A stretch of 64,000 bases of DNA from Aquabacterium sp. (GTDB taxonomy: Bacteria > Pseudomonadota > Gammaproteobacteria > Burkholderiales > Burkholderiaceae_C): positions 293,626 to 357,625 of the forward strand of contig NZ_JACPYU010000010.1 of assembly GCF_016195855.1 (NCBI RefSeq). Reading direction: 5' to 3'. The notes under the pieces were generated by a model. That model searched no databases and had not been told where the DNA came from. It saw nothing but the letters and a program-made list of their open reading frames with translations. Position numbers and translations under genes: made by a program. Below are positions 17,485-27,239 of this stretch, piece by piece (the first letter of the stretch is position 1; every line of letters starts with the position of its first letter).

Positions 17485-18330
17485 ATGAACATCCAAGTCC
17501 TGGAAGAACTGCGTGTCTACATTGACCCGCTCACCCCCGAAGAACACGACGCGCTGGAACGCAGCATCCTGGCCGAAGGTTGCCGCGATGCGCTGGTCCT
17601 GTGGGGCGACGTGCTGGTCGACGGCCACAACCGCTACGGCATCTGCCAAAAGCATGGCGTTCCCTTCAACACTATCCAGAACCCGACGTTCAAGTCCATG
17701 GACGATGTCCACCTGTGGATGATCGACCAGCACCTGGGCCGCCGCAGCGTGTCGGACTTCCAGCGCGGTGTACTGGCCCTGCGCAAGAAGGACATCCTGG
17801 CCTCGCGCGTGCAACAACCGCCTCAGACCGAGCCCGCACCCGCTGATGCGGCGCATGTCAACCCCGCTGACCAGACCGAGTCGCCGGCCACTGCCGCCAA
17901 ACCCGTCGAGCCGCTGAACAGCCGCGAGGCCATTGCCAAGGCCGCCCGCATCAGCGCCACCACCGTCAGCCAGATCGAAAAGATCCAGAAGACGGCGGCC
18001 CCCGAGCTGGTCGCGGCCGTCAAGGCCGGGGAGATCTCGATCAACGCCGCCGCCATCGTGGCCTCCTTGCCTGTGGAAGAGCAGGTGGCCGCAGCCGCCG
18101 GTGGCAAGAAAGAGTTGCGACAGGCCGCCAAGCAGGTGCGCGAAGCCAAGGCGCAGGCCCGTGCTGCCGCCGTGGGGGCTTTGCTGGATTCGCCTGAGGA
18201 AAAACCTGCTGCAACGCAGCAAGAGGGCGAAACCGATGCGCAGTTCATCAGCCGCTTGCAACGCATCATCGCGGACCTGACAGCCGAAAACACCCAGCTC
18301 AAGGCGCGTCTGGCCGAGGTGGCTGCCTGA
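17485..18330 (+). CDS. ParB-like N-terminal-domain protein
   Basis: A 281-residue protein whose first 90 residues fit the ParB/Srx (ParB N-terminal) fold: LTPEEHDALERSILAEG, then DVLVDGHNRYGICQKHG (DGHNRY at residues 46-51), the nucleotide-binding loop of that fold. A predicted helical region (SREAIAKAARISATTVSQIEKIQ, about residues 146-168) resembles the ParB helix-turn-helix. The C-terminal third is Ala/Lys/Glu-rich and likely coiled coil (DAQFISRLQRIIADLTAEN). No ParA gene is nearby, so this is probably a chromosomal orphan or plasmid-derived relative rather than the main partition protein. No clear ribosome site is visible before ATG 17485. Confidence 0.75.
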   Translation: MNIQVLEELRVYIDPLTPEEHDALERSILAEGCRDALVLWGDVLVDGHNRYGICQKHGVPFNTIQNPTFKSMDDVHLWMIDQHLGRRSVSDFQRGVLALRKKDILASRVQQPPQTEPAPADAAHVNPADQTESPATAAKPVEPLNSREAIAKAARISATTVSQIEKIQKTAAPELVAAVKAGEISINAAAIVASLPVEEQVAAAAGGKKELRQAAKQVREAKAQARAAAVGALLDSPEEKPAATQQEGETDAQFISRLQRIIADLTAENTQLKARLAEVAA

Positions 18331-18366
18331 CGGGGTCCTGAAGGCGCATACCCGGGGGAGTACTGA

Positions 18367-18399
18367 GTGCGAATTGTGCAAATGTGGCGCAATTCGCAC
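18367..18399. promoter_or_regulatory. 33-bp inverted repeat, possible operator
   Basis: Arms GTGCGAATTGTGC and GCGCAATTCGCAC pair over 13 bp with a single mismatch around a 7-base centre (AAATGTG). It lies 37 bp after the ParB-like gene stop and 110 bp before the chemotaxis gene. No T-run follows, so a protein-binding operator (or the end of the upstream transcript) is as likely as a terminator. Confidence 0.55.
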
Positions 18400-18508
18400 G
18401 CACAAGCCTGGTGCGTCCGAAAATAAAAGAATTAATCACGCTGTGTGACTAGGCGAGCGCGCCTGGCTTGGCTATCTTTGCTGTGTCCAAGCTAAGGGAG
18501 CGTGAGCC

Positions 18509-20020
18509 ATGTCCCGCACTTCGTGGTGGCGTCGCATGCTGGCATCCAGCTCGCTGACGGGTGCCTTGGCTGCCCTGAACAAGGGGCGGGCCTCATTGGA
18601 CGTATCGGTGCCCGGCATCACGCCCGCCGCGAGGGAGTTCTTGCGCTTTCTCAAACGCATCCGTGAACTGGTCCTCACGGCGCGAGGTGGCAGCATCCAG
18701 ACCGCCATCAATGTGGCTCACCTCAAGAAAGAGGTGGACTCCAGTTCGGTCAAGGTCGAGCAGCAACGCCATGATGCCCAGGCCCTCGCCGCCTCCGCCT
18801 CGCGGGTCATCGAGTTGTCCAGCAGCGTTGAATCGGGCGCCGTGGGGGTGGCTGAGACAGCCACGCGCAACCTGTCCTCGGCCGTGGCCTCCATGGAGGA
18901 ACTCGAACGCGTCAAGGCGCGCATGTTGACCATCGAGCAGTCGGTCGACGCGTTCACGCAGACCGTCAACATGCTCGCCGACCGTGCCAAGGCCATCGGC
19001 GAGATTGGCGGCATCATCCAGAAGATCGCCATGCAGACCAATCTGCTGGCGCTCAATGCCGCCATTGAGGCGGCCCGTGCGGGTGAGGCAGGCAAGGGCT
19101 TTTCCGTCGTGGCCAAGGAGGTGCGCAGCCTGGCCGAGCGCGTCAATGCCGAGACCAAGGAGATCAGCAACCGCAGCGACGAGATGATCAAGCTGGTGGA
19201 CTCGACTGCCGAGGGCACGGCCCTCATCCAGCGCGGCGTGGTGGCGTCGGTCAGCGAGATCGCGGCCACGGTGGGCCGCTTCGAGTCCTTCGTGACCGAC
19301 TTTCGGCAGATGACCGAGGCCGTCGAGGCCATCGGCGCCTCCGTGCAGGAGTTGGCCGGCGTCAACCGCGACATGAACGACCGCATTGACGGCGTAGCCA
19401 AGGTTGCCAACGAGGTGCACGATGCCATGAGCAGCTCGGCCCGGCGCGTGGACCAGTTGCGCAGCAACACCGAAGACATCCAGACCGCACTGGCCGAGTT
19501 CCGCACAGGCGGAACGGTGTTCGACACGCTGGTGGTCGCTACGGAGAACCTCCGGGACGATGTGAGCCGCTACCTCGCCGGCGTGCTGGCCCGTGGGGGC
19601 AATGTGTTCGATCAGCACTACCGCGCCATCGAAGGCGCCAACCCGCCGCGCTACACCACGGGCTACGACGACACAGTCGAGGCTGCGCTGCAGGCGCTGT
19701 TCGATCAAGTCCTGGTCACCTTGCCAGGATGTGTATATGCCCTGGCGGTGGACAACAAGGGCTACGCGCCTGCGCACAACACCAAGTTCTCTCAGCGGCC
19801 CACGGGTGTGTACGAGACCGACCTGGTTCATTGCCGCTCCAAACGCATCTTCGATGATCCCGTCGGGCAGAAGCTGGCGCGCAACACCAAGGCCTTCCTC
19901 TTTCAGAGCTACCTGCGCGACACTGGCGAGGTCATCAACGACCTCTCCATGCCCATTTACCTCCATGGCCGGCACTGGGGGGCGGTGCGGGTGGGCTTTG
20001 ATTCGGAGCGGCTGACCTGA
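18509..20020 (+). CDS. Soluble methyl-accepting chemotaxis-type transducer
   Basis: A 503-residue signal transducer. The conserved MCP hairpin tip ([20 protein letters not shown], about 171-190, then AGEAGKGF and [10 protein letters not shown]) interacts with CheA/CheW. No transmembrane helix is present; the N-terminus is only moderately hydrophobic, so it is cytoplasmic. Unlike classical receptors, the sensory part is at the C-terminus: residues about 370-503 contain [27 protein letters not shown] and [12 protein letters not shown], which recur in a family of cytoplasmic MCPs from alpha- and betaproteobacteria and form a PAS/Cache-like module. GGGAG precedes ATG 18509. No other chemotaxis genes are close. 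Confidence 0.87.
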   Translation: MSRTSWWRRMLASSSLTGALAALNKGRASLDVSVPGITPAAREFLRFLKRIRELVLTARGGSIQTAINVAHLKKEVDSSSVKVEQQRHDAQALAASASRVIELSSSVESGAVGVAETATRNLSSAVASMEELERVKARMLTIEQSVDAFTQTVNMLADRAKAIGEIGGIIQKIAMQTNLLALNAAIEAARAGEAGKGFSVVAKEVRSLAERVNAETKEISNRSDEMIKLVDSTAEGTALIQRGVVASVSEIAATVGRFESFVTDFRQMTEAVEAIGASVQELAGVNRDMNDRIDGVAKVANEVHDAMSSSARRVDQLRSNTEDIQTALAEFRTGGTVFDTLVVATENLRDDVSRYLAGVLARGGNVFDQHYRAIEGANPPRYTTGYDDTVEAALQALFDQVLVTLPGCVYALAVDNKGYAPAHNTKFSQRPTGVYETDLVHCRSKRIFDDPVGQKLARNTKAFLFQSYLRDTGEVINDLSMPIYLHGRHWGAVRVGFDSERLT

Positions 20021-20154
20021 ACTCAAGTCCGGTCGGTTTTCATCCGATAAGCAGGGTATTGTCTTGCTGGCTTGCCCATGCCGAACACACCTCCGCTCCA
20101 CCCACGTACCTGCGTGACTGACCGCCCTGCGCTGGCGCGGCGAGGTGACGTGCG

Positions 20155-20394
20155 ATGAGGTGGATGCCCGAGTGGTGCCAGCGCGGGCTGGGTGCTTTGA
20201 TGCCGCCCCGCCGTGACTGGCCACCCGAGGTGCGCCGCGCGCACGAGTTGATCGTCGCCATCGACAAGGGCGGGCTGCCGCTCAACCCGGCCATCGTCAA
20301 CCAGATCGGGCGCTCGCTCGGGCTGGAGGTCTCCAGCAAGGCTCGGATTGAGGACACGGTCGAGCGCATCCGTCAGGCCTTGCGCCGCGTGTAG
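20155..20394 (+). CDS. Small hypothetical protein (79 aa)
   Basis: A 79-residue basic protein preceded by GAGGTG 7 bases before ATG 20155. It has a Trp-rich start (MRWMPEWCQRG), then a PPRRDWPPEVRRAHELIVAIDKGGLPLNPAIV segment (written here in pieces) and a C-terminal basic helix (ARIEDTVERIRQALRRV). I do not recognise a family with certainty. It lies between the chemotaxis transducer and the acyl-CoA carboxylase and could be transcribed with either. Confidence 0.5.
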   Translation: MRWMPEWCQRGLGALMPPRRDWPPEVRRAHELIVAIDKGGLPLNPAIVNQIGRSLGLEVSSKARIEDTVERIRQALRRV

Positions 20395-20483
20395 CGCCCG
20401 CGGGACGCGCTCGCCGCGTCGGGCCCGGCGCAGCGGCTAGGATCAAGGCTTCGTCGGTCACCGACAGCCATCCTCACCGCGCC

Positions 20484-23400
20484 ATGCCCACCCTTGCTGC
20501 CCAACCCGTCTTGCTGATTGCCAACCGGGGCGAGATCGCCATCCGCATTGCCCGCGCAGCCTGTGAGCTGGGCTGGCGCACCGTGGGCCTGGTGGCGCAA
20601 GACGATCAGGACGCCCAGCACGCCTGCCACATGGACGCCGTGCAGGTGTTGCCCGGCAAGGGCGTGCCCGCTTACCTCCACATCGAGCAGGTGGTGGCCG
20701 CGGCCCAGGCCCAAGGCTGTACGCACGTGCACCCTGGCTATGGCCTGCTCAGTGAGAACGCCGACTTTGCCCGTGCCTGTGCGGCGGCTGGCCTCATCTT
20801 CGTGGGCCCCGCACCCGAGGTGCTGGACCTGCTGGGCGACAAGGCCCAGGCCCGCGCCCTGGCGCGCCGCTGCCAGGTGCCGGTGACAGAAGGCATCGAC
20901 AGCGCGGTCACCCTGGAACAGGCTCAAGCCTTCTTTGCCCAACTGGCCACCAAGCAAGCCGGTCAGGCAGCGATGATGATCAAAGCCCTCGCCGGTGGCG
21001 GTGGGCGCGGTATGCGCATCGTCGAGCAGGCCGATGACATCGCGCCCAGTTTCGAACGCTGCCAGTCGGAGGCACTGGCCGCCTTTGGCCGTGGCGAGCT
21101 GTATGTCGAGCAACTGGTGCGCCGCGCCCGCCACATCGAGGTGCAGGTTCTGGGTGATGGCAGCGGTGCCGTCAGCCACGCCTGGGAGCGTGACTGCACC
21201 GTGCAGCGCAACCACCAGAAGCTGGTGGAGATCGCGCCTGCGCCGGACCTGGACCCCGCCTTGCGCCAGCACCTGCTGGACGCCGCCGTGACCATGGCCC
21301 AGGCCGTGAAGCTGCGTGGCCTGTGCACTTTCGAGTTCCTGCTGGACCTCGATCACCCCAGCTCTTTCACCTACTATTTCATGGAGGCCAACCCGCGTCT
21401 TCAGGTCGAGCACACCGTGACCGAGGCCATCACCGGCCTGGACCTGGTGCAGGCCCAACTGCAGCTTGCGCAAGGCCAATCCCTGGCGGACCTGCAATTG
21501 CAGCAGCCTGACATCGCCCGCCCACGCGGCAGCGCCATCCAGGTGCGCGTGAACGTGGAGCGCATGGGCTCGGATGGCCGGGCGCTGCCCGCAGGCGGCA
21601 CCATCCGCGCGTACGAGCCGCCGGCTGGCCCTGGCATCCGTGTCGATGGCCACGGCCATGCCGGCATGCAGCCCCATCCGGGCTTCGACACCTTGCTGGC
21701 CAAGGTCATCGTGCACCACCCATTGGGTTTTGATGCGGCTTTGCAGCGCACGCGCCGCGCCCTGGCCGAGTTCAGGCTCGATGGGGTCGACAGCAACATC
21801 GCCTTCCTGCAGGCCTTGCTGGCGCATGAGGACATGGCCACCAACCGCGTCAGCACACGCTGGCTGCAGCTGCATGTGGCCGCCTTGCTGCAAGCCGCAA
21901 CCCAGCAGCCCCGCCCACGTGAGCTGCAACACGCCTGGCACCCGGACCATGTGGCCGCAGCCTCCGGTGGCAACGTGCTGCCTGAAGGCTGCATGGCGGT
22001 GAACGCCAGCGTGCCGGGCTCCCTCGTGACCTTGCTGGTGCACCCCGGCGATATCGTGCGCGCCGGCCAGCGCCTGGCCGTGATCGAGGCCATGAAGATG
22101 GAGTTCGAGATCATGGCCCCGCAAGGTGGCCGTGTGGAGGCCGTGCTGGCCGAGGTGGGCACCGTGGTCAACGAAGGGCAGCCCTTGTTGGCGCTCGACC
22201 CATCTGCCGATGACGGGCAGGCCCATGCCGCACAGGACCAGGTGCTGGACCCCGATCACATCCGCCCCGATCTGGCCGACGTCATCGAGCGCCATGCCGT
22301 CACGCTGGATGAGCGCCGGCCAGAGGCCGTGGCCAAGCGCCATGCCAAGGGGCATCGCACCGCACGCGAGAACGTGGGCGACTTCCTGGACGAAGGAAGC
22401 TTCATCGAATACGGCGCACTCGCGCTGGCCTCCCAACGCATCCGCCACAAGGAGGCCGAGCTGATCACACGCAGCCCCGCCGACGGCCTGATCGCGGGCC
22501 TGGGCACCGTCAACGCCGCGCAGTTCGGCGAGCAGGCAGCACGCTGCATGGTGCTGGCTTACGACTACACCGTTTTCGCCGGCACGCAGGGCATCATCAA
22601 CCACAAGAAGACCGACCGCATGCTGCACCTGGCCCTGCAGCGCCAGTTGCCCCTGATCCTGTGGGCCGAAGGCGGTGGTGGCCGCCCCAACGACGAATAC
22701 CCCGGTGTCAGCCTGCTGGACAACATGACCTTCCTGGGCCTGGCGCGCCTGAGCGGGCAGGCCCCCACCATCGCCATCGTCAACGGCCGCTGCTTTGCGG
22801 GCAACGCCTCGCTGGCCGGTTGCTGTGACCTCATCATCGCCACGCGGGACACCACCATCGGCATGGCTGGCCCCGCCATGATCGAAGGCGGCGGCCTGGG
22901 CAAGTTCGCGCCCGAAGAGGTGGGCCCCGTCAGCATGCAGGCGCCCAACGGCGTCATCGACATCGTGGTCGACAACGAGCAGGACGCCGTCAAGGTGGCC
23001 CAGCAGTACATCGGCTACTTCCAGGGCCGCAGCAGCGATTGGCAATGCGCCGATCAACGCACGCTGCGCCACGTGGTGCCCGAAAAGCGCACCCGGGTGT
23101 ATGACGTGCGCGAGGTCATCCACACCGTGTGCGACACGGCCTCGGTGCTGGAGCTGCGGCGCGACTTTGCGCCCGGCATGATCACTACGCTGGCCCGCAT
23201 CGAGGGCCGGCCCGTGGGGCTGATCGCCAATGACCCGCGCCACCTGGGCGGCGCCATCGACGCGCCGGGCGCCGACAAGGCCGCGCGCTTCATGCAACTG
23301 TGCGATGCCTATGACATCCCCCTGATCGCCCTGTGCGACACACCGGGCTTCATGGTGGGACCCGATGCCGAGAAGACCGCCACCGTGCGGCACTTCTCGC

Positions 23401-23813
23401 GCATGTTCCTGGCCGCGGCCAGCCTCACCGTGCCTTACTTCACCGTGGTGCTGCGCAAGGGTTATGGCCTGGGCGCACAGGCCATGACGGCCGGCAGCCT
23501 GCTGGCACCGGACTTCACCGTGGCCTGGCCCACCGGCGAGTTCGGGCCCATGGGTTTTGAAGGCGCGGTGCGCTTGGGGTTCAGCAAGCAGCTCGATGCC
23601 ATTGAAGACCCGGTCCAGCGCCAGCAGCTGTTCGATGGCCTGGTGGCCGCGGCCTACCAGAAGGGCAAGGCGCTCAACATGGCCGCCCACCTGGAGCTCG
23701 ATGACGTGATCGACCCGGCTGATACCCGCCGCTGGCTGGTGCGCGGCCTGGCGGCCATGCCCGAGCCTGTGCCGCGCAGCGGCCGCAAGCGCCCCTTTGT
23801 GGATGCCTGGTAA
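20484..23813 (+). CDS. Single-chain acyl-CoA carboxylase (BC-BCCP-carboxyltransferase)
   Basis: One 1109-residue chain carrying all three parts of a biotin-dependent carboxylase. Residues about 1-450 are biotin carboxylase: ANRGEIAIRIARA, the ATP-grasp loop KALAGGGGRGMR, and MEANPRLQVEHTVTE. Residues about 490-575 include the biotinyl domain, with the biotinylated lysine K538 in EAMKMEF. Residues about 590-1109 are a carboxyltransferase with GLGTVNAAQFGEQAARCMV and the GYGLGAQAMTAGS motif. This order and length match the family of single-chain long-chain acyl-CoA carboxylases described in mycobacteria and other bacteria; substrate range there includes several acyl-CoAs, so the actual substrate is uncertain. 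Separate acetyl-CoA carboxylase subunits are expected elsewhere in the chromosome. Confidence 0.88.
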   Translation: MPTLAAQPVLLIANRGEIAIRIARAACELGWRTVGLVAQDDQDAQHACHMDAVQVLPGKGVPAYLHIEQVVAAAQAQGCTHVHPGYGLLSENADFARACAAAGLIFVGPAPEVLDLLGDKAQARALARRCQVPVTEGIDSAVTLEQAQAFFAQLATKQAGQAAMMIKALAGGGGRGMRIVEQADDIAPSFERCQSEALAAFGRGELYVEQLVRRARHIEVQVLGDGSGAVSHAWERDCTVQRNHQKLVEIAPAPDLDPALRQHLLDAAVTMAQAVKLRGLCTFEFLLDLDHPSSFTYYFMEANPRLQVEHTVTEAITGLDLVQAQLQLAQGQSLADLQLQQPDIARPRGSAIQVRVNVERMGSDGRALPAGGTIRAYEPPAGPGIRVDGHGHAGMQPHPGFDTLLAKVIVHHPLGFDAALQRTRRALAEFRLDGVDSNIAFLQALLAHEDMATNRVSTRWLQLHVAALLQAATQQPRPRELQHAWHPDHVAAASGGNVLPEGCMAVNASVPGSLVTLLVHPGDIVRAGQRLAVIEAMKMEFEIMAPQGGRVEAVLAEVGTVVNEGQPLLALDPSADDGQAHAAQDQVLDPDHIRPDLADVIERHAVTLDERRPEAVAKRHAKGHRTARENVGDFLDEGSFIEYGALALASQRIRHKEAELITRSPADGLIAGLGTVNAAQFGEQAARCMVLAYDYTVFAGTQGIINHKKTDRMLHLALQRQLPLILWAEGGGGRPNDEYPGVSLLDNMTFLGLARLSGQAPTIAIVNGRCFAGNASLAGCCDLIIATRDTTIGMAGPAMIEGGGLGKFAPEEVGPVSMQAPNGVIDIVVDNEQDAVKVAQQYIGYFQGRSSDWQCADQRTLRHVVPEKRTRVYDVREVIHTVCDTASVLELRRDFAPGMITTLARIEGRPVGLIANDPRHLGGAIDAPGADKAARFMQLCDAYDIPLIALCDTPGFMVGPDAEKTATVRHFSRMFLAAASLTVPYFTVVLRKGYGLGAQAMTAGSLLAPDFTVAWPTGEFGPMGFEGAVRLGFSKQLDAIEDPVQRQQLFDGLVAAAYQKGKALNMAAHLELDDVIDPADTRRWLVRGLAAMPEPVPRSGRKRPFVDAW

Positions 23814-23964
23814 GGCGTTTCAGGACAAGCCGGGCGCGTTGGCCGCCCTGTCTTTCAAGGTGTGAGAACACGCTGCCCCTGTTTGCAGGGGTGTGTCGGC
23901 TTTGTCATTGAGTCCCTGCGGTCGCTGCGTTAGAGTCTGCCCGTAGACAAATCAGGCAGGCATA

Positions 23965-25710
23965 ATGAACAACAGGGAAGAGGGCGCCTTGGCGGCGCCT
24001 GTGGGCGCACGTGCGTCCGAGCAAGTTGAAACCACTTCAAGCAGGACATGGGGCCTGGCCGCCATCAGCAGTGCGGCCTTGGCCGCTTGCGGGGCGGGCG
24101 ATGGCAAGCCTGAAACAGATGCCACCGCGCAACCCGCTCAGGTGGACCAGACCGTCACGCCGCAGCAAGAAGAGCAGGCGGTGCGCTTTCTGGACCAGGC
24201 TGGCCTGGGTGCCACGACCGCCGAGGTCAAGGCGCTGACCGCCAGCAAGCTGGACTTCAACACCTGGCTGGACCAGCAGTTCGCCGTGGCGCCCGTTGGC
24301 TCGTTGTGGCAGCTTGCCATGGACCTGGGGCAAGCCAAAGAAGCTGGCAACATCAACCAGAACGCCATCGTCGACAACATCCTCTGGTACAGGTTGTTCA
24401 ATGCCAAGGATGTGCTGCGCCAACGCATCGTGCTGGCCTTGTCCGAGATCTTCGTGGTCTCCATGAACAACCTGCCCATTCCCTGGGGGCAGTTCGCTTG
24501 CCTGGCCTACTGGGACACGCTGGAGACCTATTGCTTTGGCAACTTCCGTGAACTGATCGAGCGCATCACCCTGTCGCCGGCCATGGGCGTGTACCTGAGC
24601 ATGCGCGGCAGCCAGAAGGCCGACAGCGTGAGTGGGCGCCGCCCCGACGAGAACTACGCACGCGAACTGCTGCAGCTGTTCACGATTGGTTTGAAGGTGC
24701 TTGACAACAACGGCTTGCCGACCGCGCAAGACACGTACAGCAATGAAGACGTCATGCAGCTGGCCAAGGCGCTCAGCGGCTGGGACTTCGATGTGGACAA
24801 GCCGGGTACGCCGCCAACGTATGTCGCCAGCGACACCACGCCGTCCTACACGCGTCGGCCCATGGTGCCCAATCCAGCGCTGCATGACGAGTCCAGCAAG
24901 ACCTTCCTGGGCCTGACCATTCCTGCCAAAGCCAATGACGCTAGGGGCGATCTCGAAAAGGCCCTGGACCACATTTGTGCCCACCACAACGTGCCCTTCT
25001 TCATTTCCAGGCAGCTGATCCAGCGCCTGGTCATGAGCAACCCGACGCCGGACTACGTGCTGCGCGTGGCCGCCAAGTTCGTTGACAACGGGCAGGGCAT
25101 CCGCGGGGACATGAAGGCCGTCATCCGCGCCATCCTGACGGACCGGATGGCCCGAGACACGCTCACCGGCATCGAGGCCGTGCAGCGCGCCAAGCTGCGT
25201 GAACCCATGCTGCGCTTCCTGCAATGGGGCCGCTTGGCGCGCCTGACATCGTCCGATGGTGCCTGGTCCATTCCTGATCTGTCCACCGCCGATCGGCTGG
25301 CGCAAAGCCCCATGCGTGCGCCCTCGGTGTTCAACTTCTTCCGGCCGGGTTATGTGCCGCTGAACTCCGGGGTCAGCGCCGATGGCTTCGTGGCACCCGA
25401 GTTCCAGATCACCGATGAGTCCACCGTGGTGGGTTATGCCAACTTCATGCTGACCCACCTGGATGGCGAACCCGACATGAAGATCGTGGTCGACTACAGC
25501 GAATGGACAGACATCGCCACCGATGCCGCCAAGCTGGTGGACCGGCTCAACCTCATGCTCACGGCACGCAACCTGGCCAGCGTCACCGTCGACGTCATCG
25601 TGGCAGCGATCAAGACCATGCCAGCGGATACCAGCGTGCGCCTGGCCAACCGCGTCAAGGCCGCTTTCTATCTGATGCTGACGTCGCCGGACTACATGAT
25701 CCAGCGCTGA
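23965..25710 (+). CDS. DUF1800 family lipoprotein, copy 1
   Basis: A 581-residue DUF1800 protein. The N-terminus ends in a short hydrophobic run and a lipobox LAAC (Cys42), suggesting lipid anchoring. Family hallmarks seen are VRFLDQAGLGAT near residue 72, the RQRIVLALSEIFVVS helix near 150, GRRPDENYARELLQLFTIGL near 230, and PSVFNFFRPGYVP near 455. It is followed at once by a DUF1501 gene, as is usual: the two families nearly always occur together and are thought to act together at or outside the membrane, but the activity is not established. A diverged second pair follows downstream. Confidence 0.9.
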   Translation: MNNREEGALAAPVGARASEQVETTSSRTWGLAAISSAALAACGAGDGKPETDATAQPAQVDQTVTPQQEEQAVRFLDQAGLGATTAEVKALTASKLDFNTWLDQQFAVAPVGSLWQLAMDLGQAKEAGNINQNAIVDNILWYRLFNAKDVLRQRIVLALSEIFVVSMNNLPIPWGQFACLAYWDTLETYCFGNFRELIERITLSPAMGVYLSMRGSQKADSVSGRRPDENYARELLQLFTIGLKVLDNNGLPTAQDTYSNEDVMQLAKALSGWDFDVDKPGTPPTYVASDTTPSYTRRPMVPNPALHDESSKTFLGLTIPAKANDARGDLEKALDHICAHHNVPFFISRQLIQRLVMSNPTPDYVLRVAAKFVDNGQGIRGDMKAVIRAILTDRMARDTLTGIEAVQRAKLREPMLRFLQWGRLARLTSSDGAWSIPDLSTADRLAQSPMRAPSVFNFFRPGYVPLNSGVSADGFVAPEFQITDESTVVGYANFMLTHLDGEPDMKIVVDYSEWTDIATDAAKLVDRLNLMLTARNLASVTVDVIVAAIKTMPADTSVRLANRVKAAFYLMLTSPDYMIQR

Positions 25711-25724
25711 GGGAGCCCAAGAGC

Positions 25725-27149
25725 ATGAACCACAACCACATCACCCGCCGAGGTTTCCTGCGCCGCAGTGGCACCTTGTCCCTGGCCACCATGGCCGCAC
25801 CCTGGGCCATGAACCTGGCCGCCATGGCGCAGGCCGCTGCCGCCCAAGCCAGCCCTACAGACGACTACAAGGCCCTGATCTGCATCTTCCTGCATGGGGG
25901 CAATGACCAGGGCAACACCATCGTCCCGGTTGACGACGCCGGTTATGCCTTGTATGCGCGGCTCAGAGGGGCACTGGCCCTGCCCCGTGCGGAATTGCTC
26001 ACCCGGCAACTGCAGCCCGTCACCCCGAGCGCGGTCGGTACCCCCACGCTGGCCTTGCCCCAGGCCCTGGACAAGCTGCGGCCGCTCTTCAACGATCAAA
26101 GGCGCCTGGCCGTCCTGCTCAACATGGGCCCGCTGCACCAGCCGACGACCAAAGCGCAGTTCCAGCAGCACAGCGTGAGCCTGCCCGACAAGCTCTTCTC
26201 CCACAACGACCAGCAATCGGTGTGGCAGTCCTATGGCGCAGAAGGCAGCACTGTCGGTTGGGGCGGCCTGATTGGCGATGCCGGCCTGTCCAGGAACGCA
26301 GCGGCCTCGCTGACCTGCGTGAACCTGTCCGGCAATGCCGTGTACCTGGCCGGGCAACAAGCCGGGCAGTTCATGGTCAACCCCCTCGGCCCGGTCCCCT
26401 TGAAGGCCAAGGACGCCGCCAACCTGTTCGGCTCGCAAGCTTGTGTGGACGCGTTCCGATCCCTGGTCTCGACCGAGCAACCCACTGTCCACCGCCTGGC
26501 CAAGGAGCACAGCGCCATCATGCGCCGGGCCATGAACACCAACAGCCAGTTGATCGAGCAGCTTGCGAGCGTGAGCGTGCCGCCTGCGCGCTACGTTGAC
26601 GGCAACGCGCTGGCCCAGCAACTCAGCACGGCGGCGCGCATCATCGCGGCACATGGCCAGTTGGGCGGCGCCGGTGGCGTCAAGCGCCAGGTGTTCTTCG
26701 TGTCGATGGGCGGCTTTGACCTGCATGACAACTTCCAGGGCACGCACCCGGTCTTGCTGGGCAAACTGGCTGCGGCCATGGCACAGCTGGACAATGACCT
26801 GCGTGACATGGGCATGCTCGACCAGGTCACGGCCTTCACCGCCAGCGACTTCGGGCGCACGCTCACCTCCAATGGCGACGGCTCCGATCACGGCTGGGGC
26901 AGCCACCACTTTGTGCTGGGCGGCGCCGTCAAGGGCGGTCAACTCTATGGCACCTGGCCCGACGTGAGCGACTTCGAGGCCGGTGAGCACAACATCGGCC
27001 AGGGGCGCTTGCTGCCCACTACCTCGGTGGACCACCTGGCGGCCGCACTGGCCGGCTGGATGGGCGTAACAGATCCCCTTGCTTTGCAACAGATCGCACC
27101 GCACCTGGCGAACTTCCCTGGGGCCAGCCCACTGGCCGGGCTCTTCTGA
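25725..27149 (+). CDS. DUF1501 family Tat-exported protein, copy 1
   Basis: A 474-residue protein of the DUF1501 (alkaline-phosphatase-superfamily-like) family. A twin-arginine signal starts at RRGFLRRSG (residues 8-16), followed by a hydrophobic stretch to about residue 40. Characteristic segments are LICIFLHGGNDQGN (about 50), KLFSHNDQQSVWQSYG (about 155) and FTASDFGRTLTSNGDGSDHGWG (about 370; the family signature with metal-binding-type Asp/His). I start at ATG 25725, 14 bases after the DUF1800 stop, since an earlier in-frame start would overlap it. Its gene follows the DUF1800 partner and repeats in the next pair. Confidence 0.9.
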   Translation: MNHNHITRRGFLRRSGTLSLATMAAPWAMNLAAMAQAAAAQASPTDDYKALICIFLHGGNDQGNTIVPVDDAGYALYARLRGALALPRAELLTRQLQPVTPSAVGTPTLALPQALDKLRPLFNDQRRLAVLLNMGPLHQPTTKAQFQQHSVSLPDKLFSHNDQQSVWQSYGAEGSTVGWGGLIGDAGLSRNAAASLTCVNLSGNAVYLAGQQAGQFMVNPLGPVPLKAKDAANLFGSQACVDAFRSLVSTEQPTVHRLAKEHSAIMRRAMNTNSQLIEQLASVSVPPARYVDGNALAQQLSTAARIIAAHGQLGGAGGVKRQVFFVSMGGFDLHDNFQGTHPVLLGKLAAAMAQLDNDLRDMGMLDQVTAFTASDFGRTLTSNGDGSDHGWGSHHFVLGGAVKGGQLYGTWPDVSDFEAGEHNIGQGRLLPTTSVDHLAAALAGWMGVTDPLALQQIAPHLANFPGASPLAGLF

Positions 27150-27239
27150 TCAGGGTTTGCCAGGTCAACATCTGGTTGCGTCTCATGCGACGGCATTACG
27201 TAGATTCGCGCCCCATGAATATCAAATGGGGAGCGTGTC

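Noticed and set aside
18593..20224. Minus-strand open frame opposite the chemotaxis transducer
   Set aside because: Shadow of the MCP gene; no motif and no ribosome site.
20373..23690. Very long antisense open frame on the minus strand across the acyl-CoA carboxylase gene
   Set aside because: It is the antisense shadow of a GC-rich gene: its product is His/Gln/Gly-rich low complexity with no domain, whereas the plus-strand product is a clear carboxylase.
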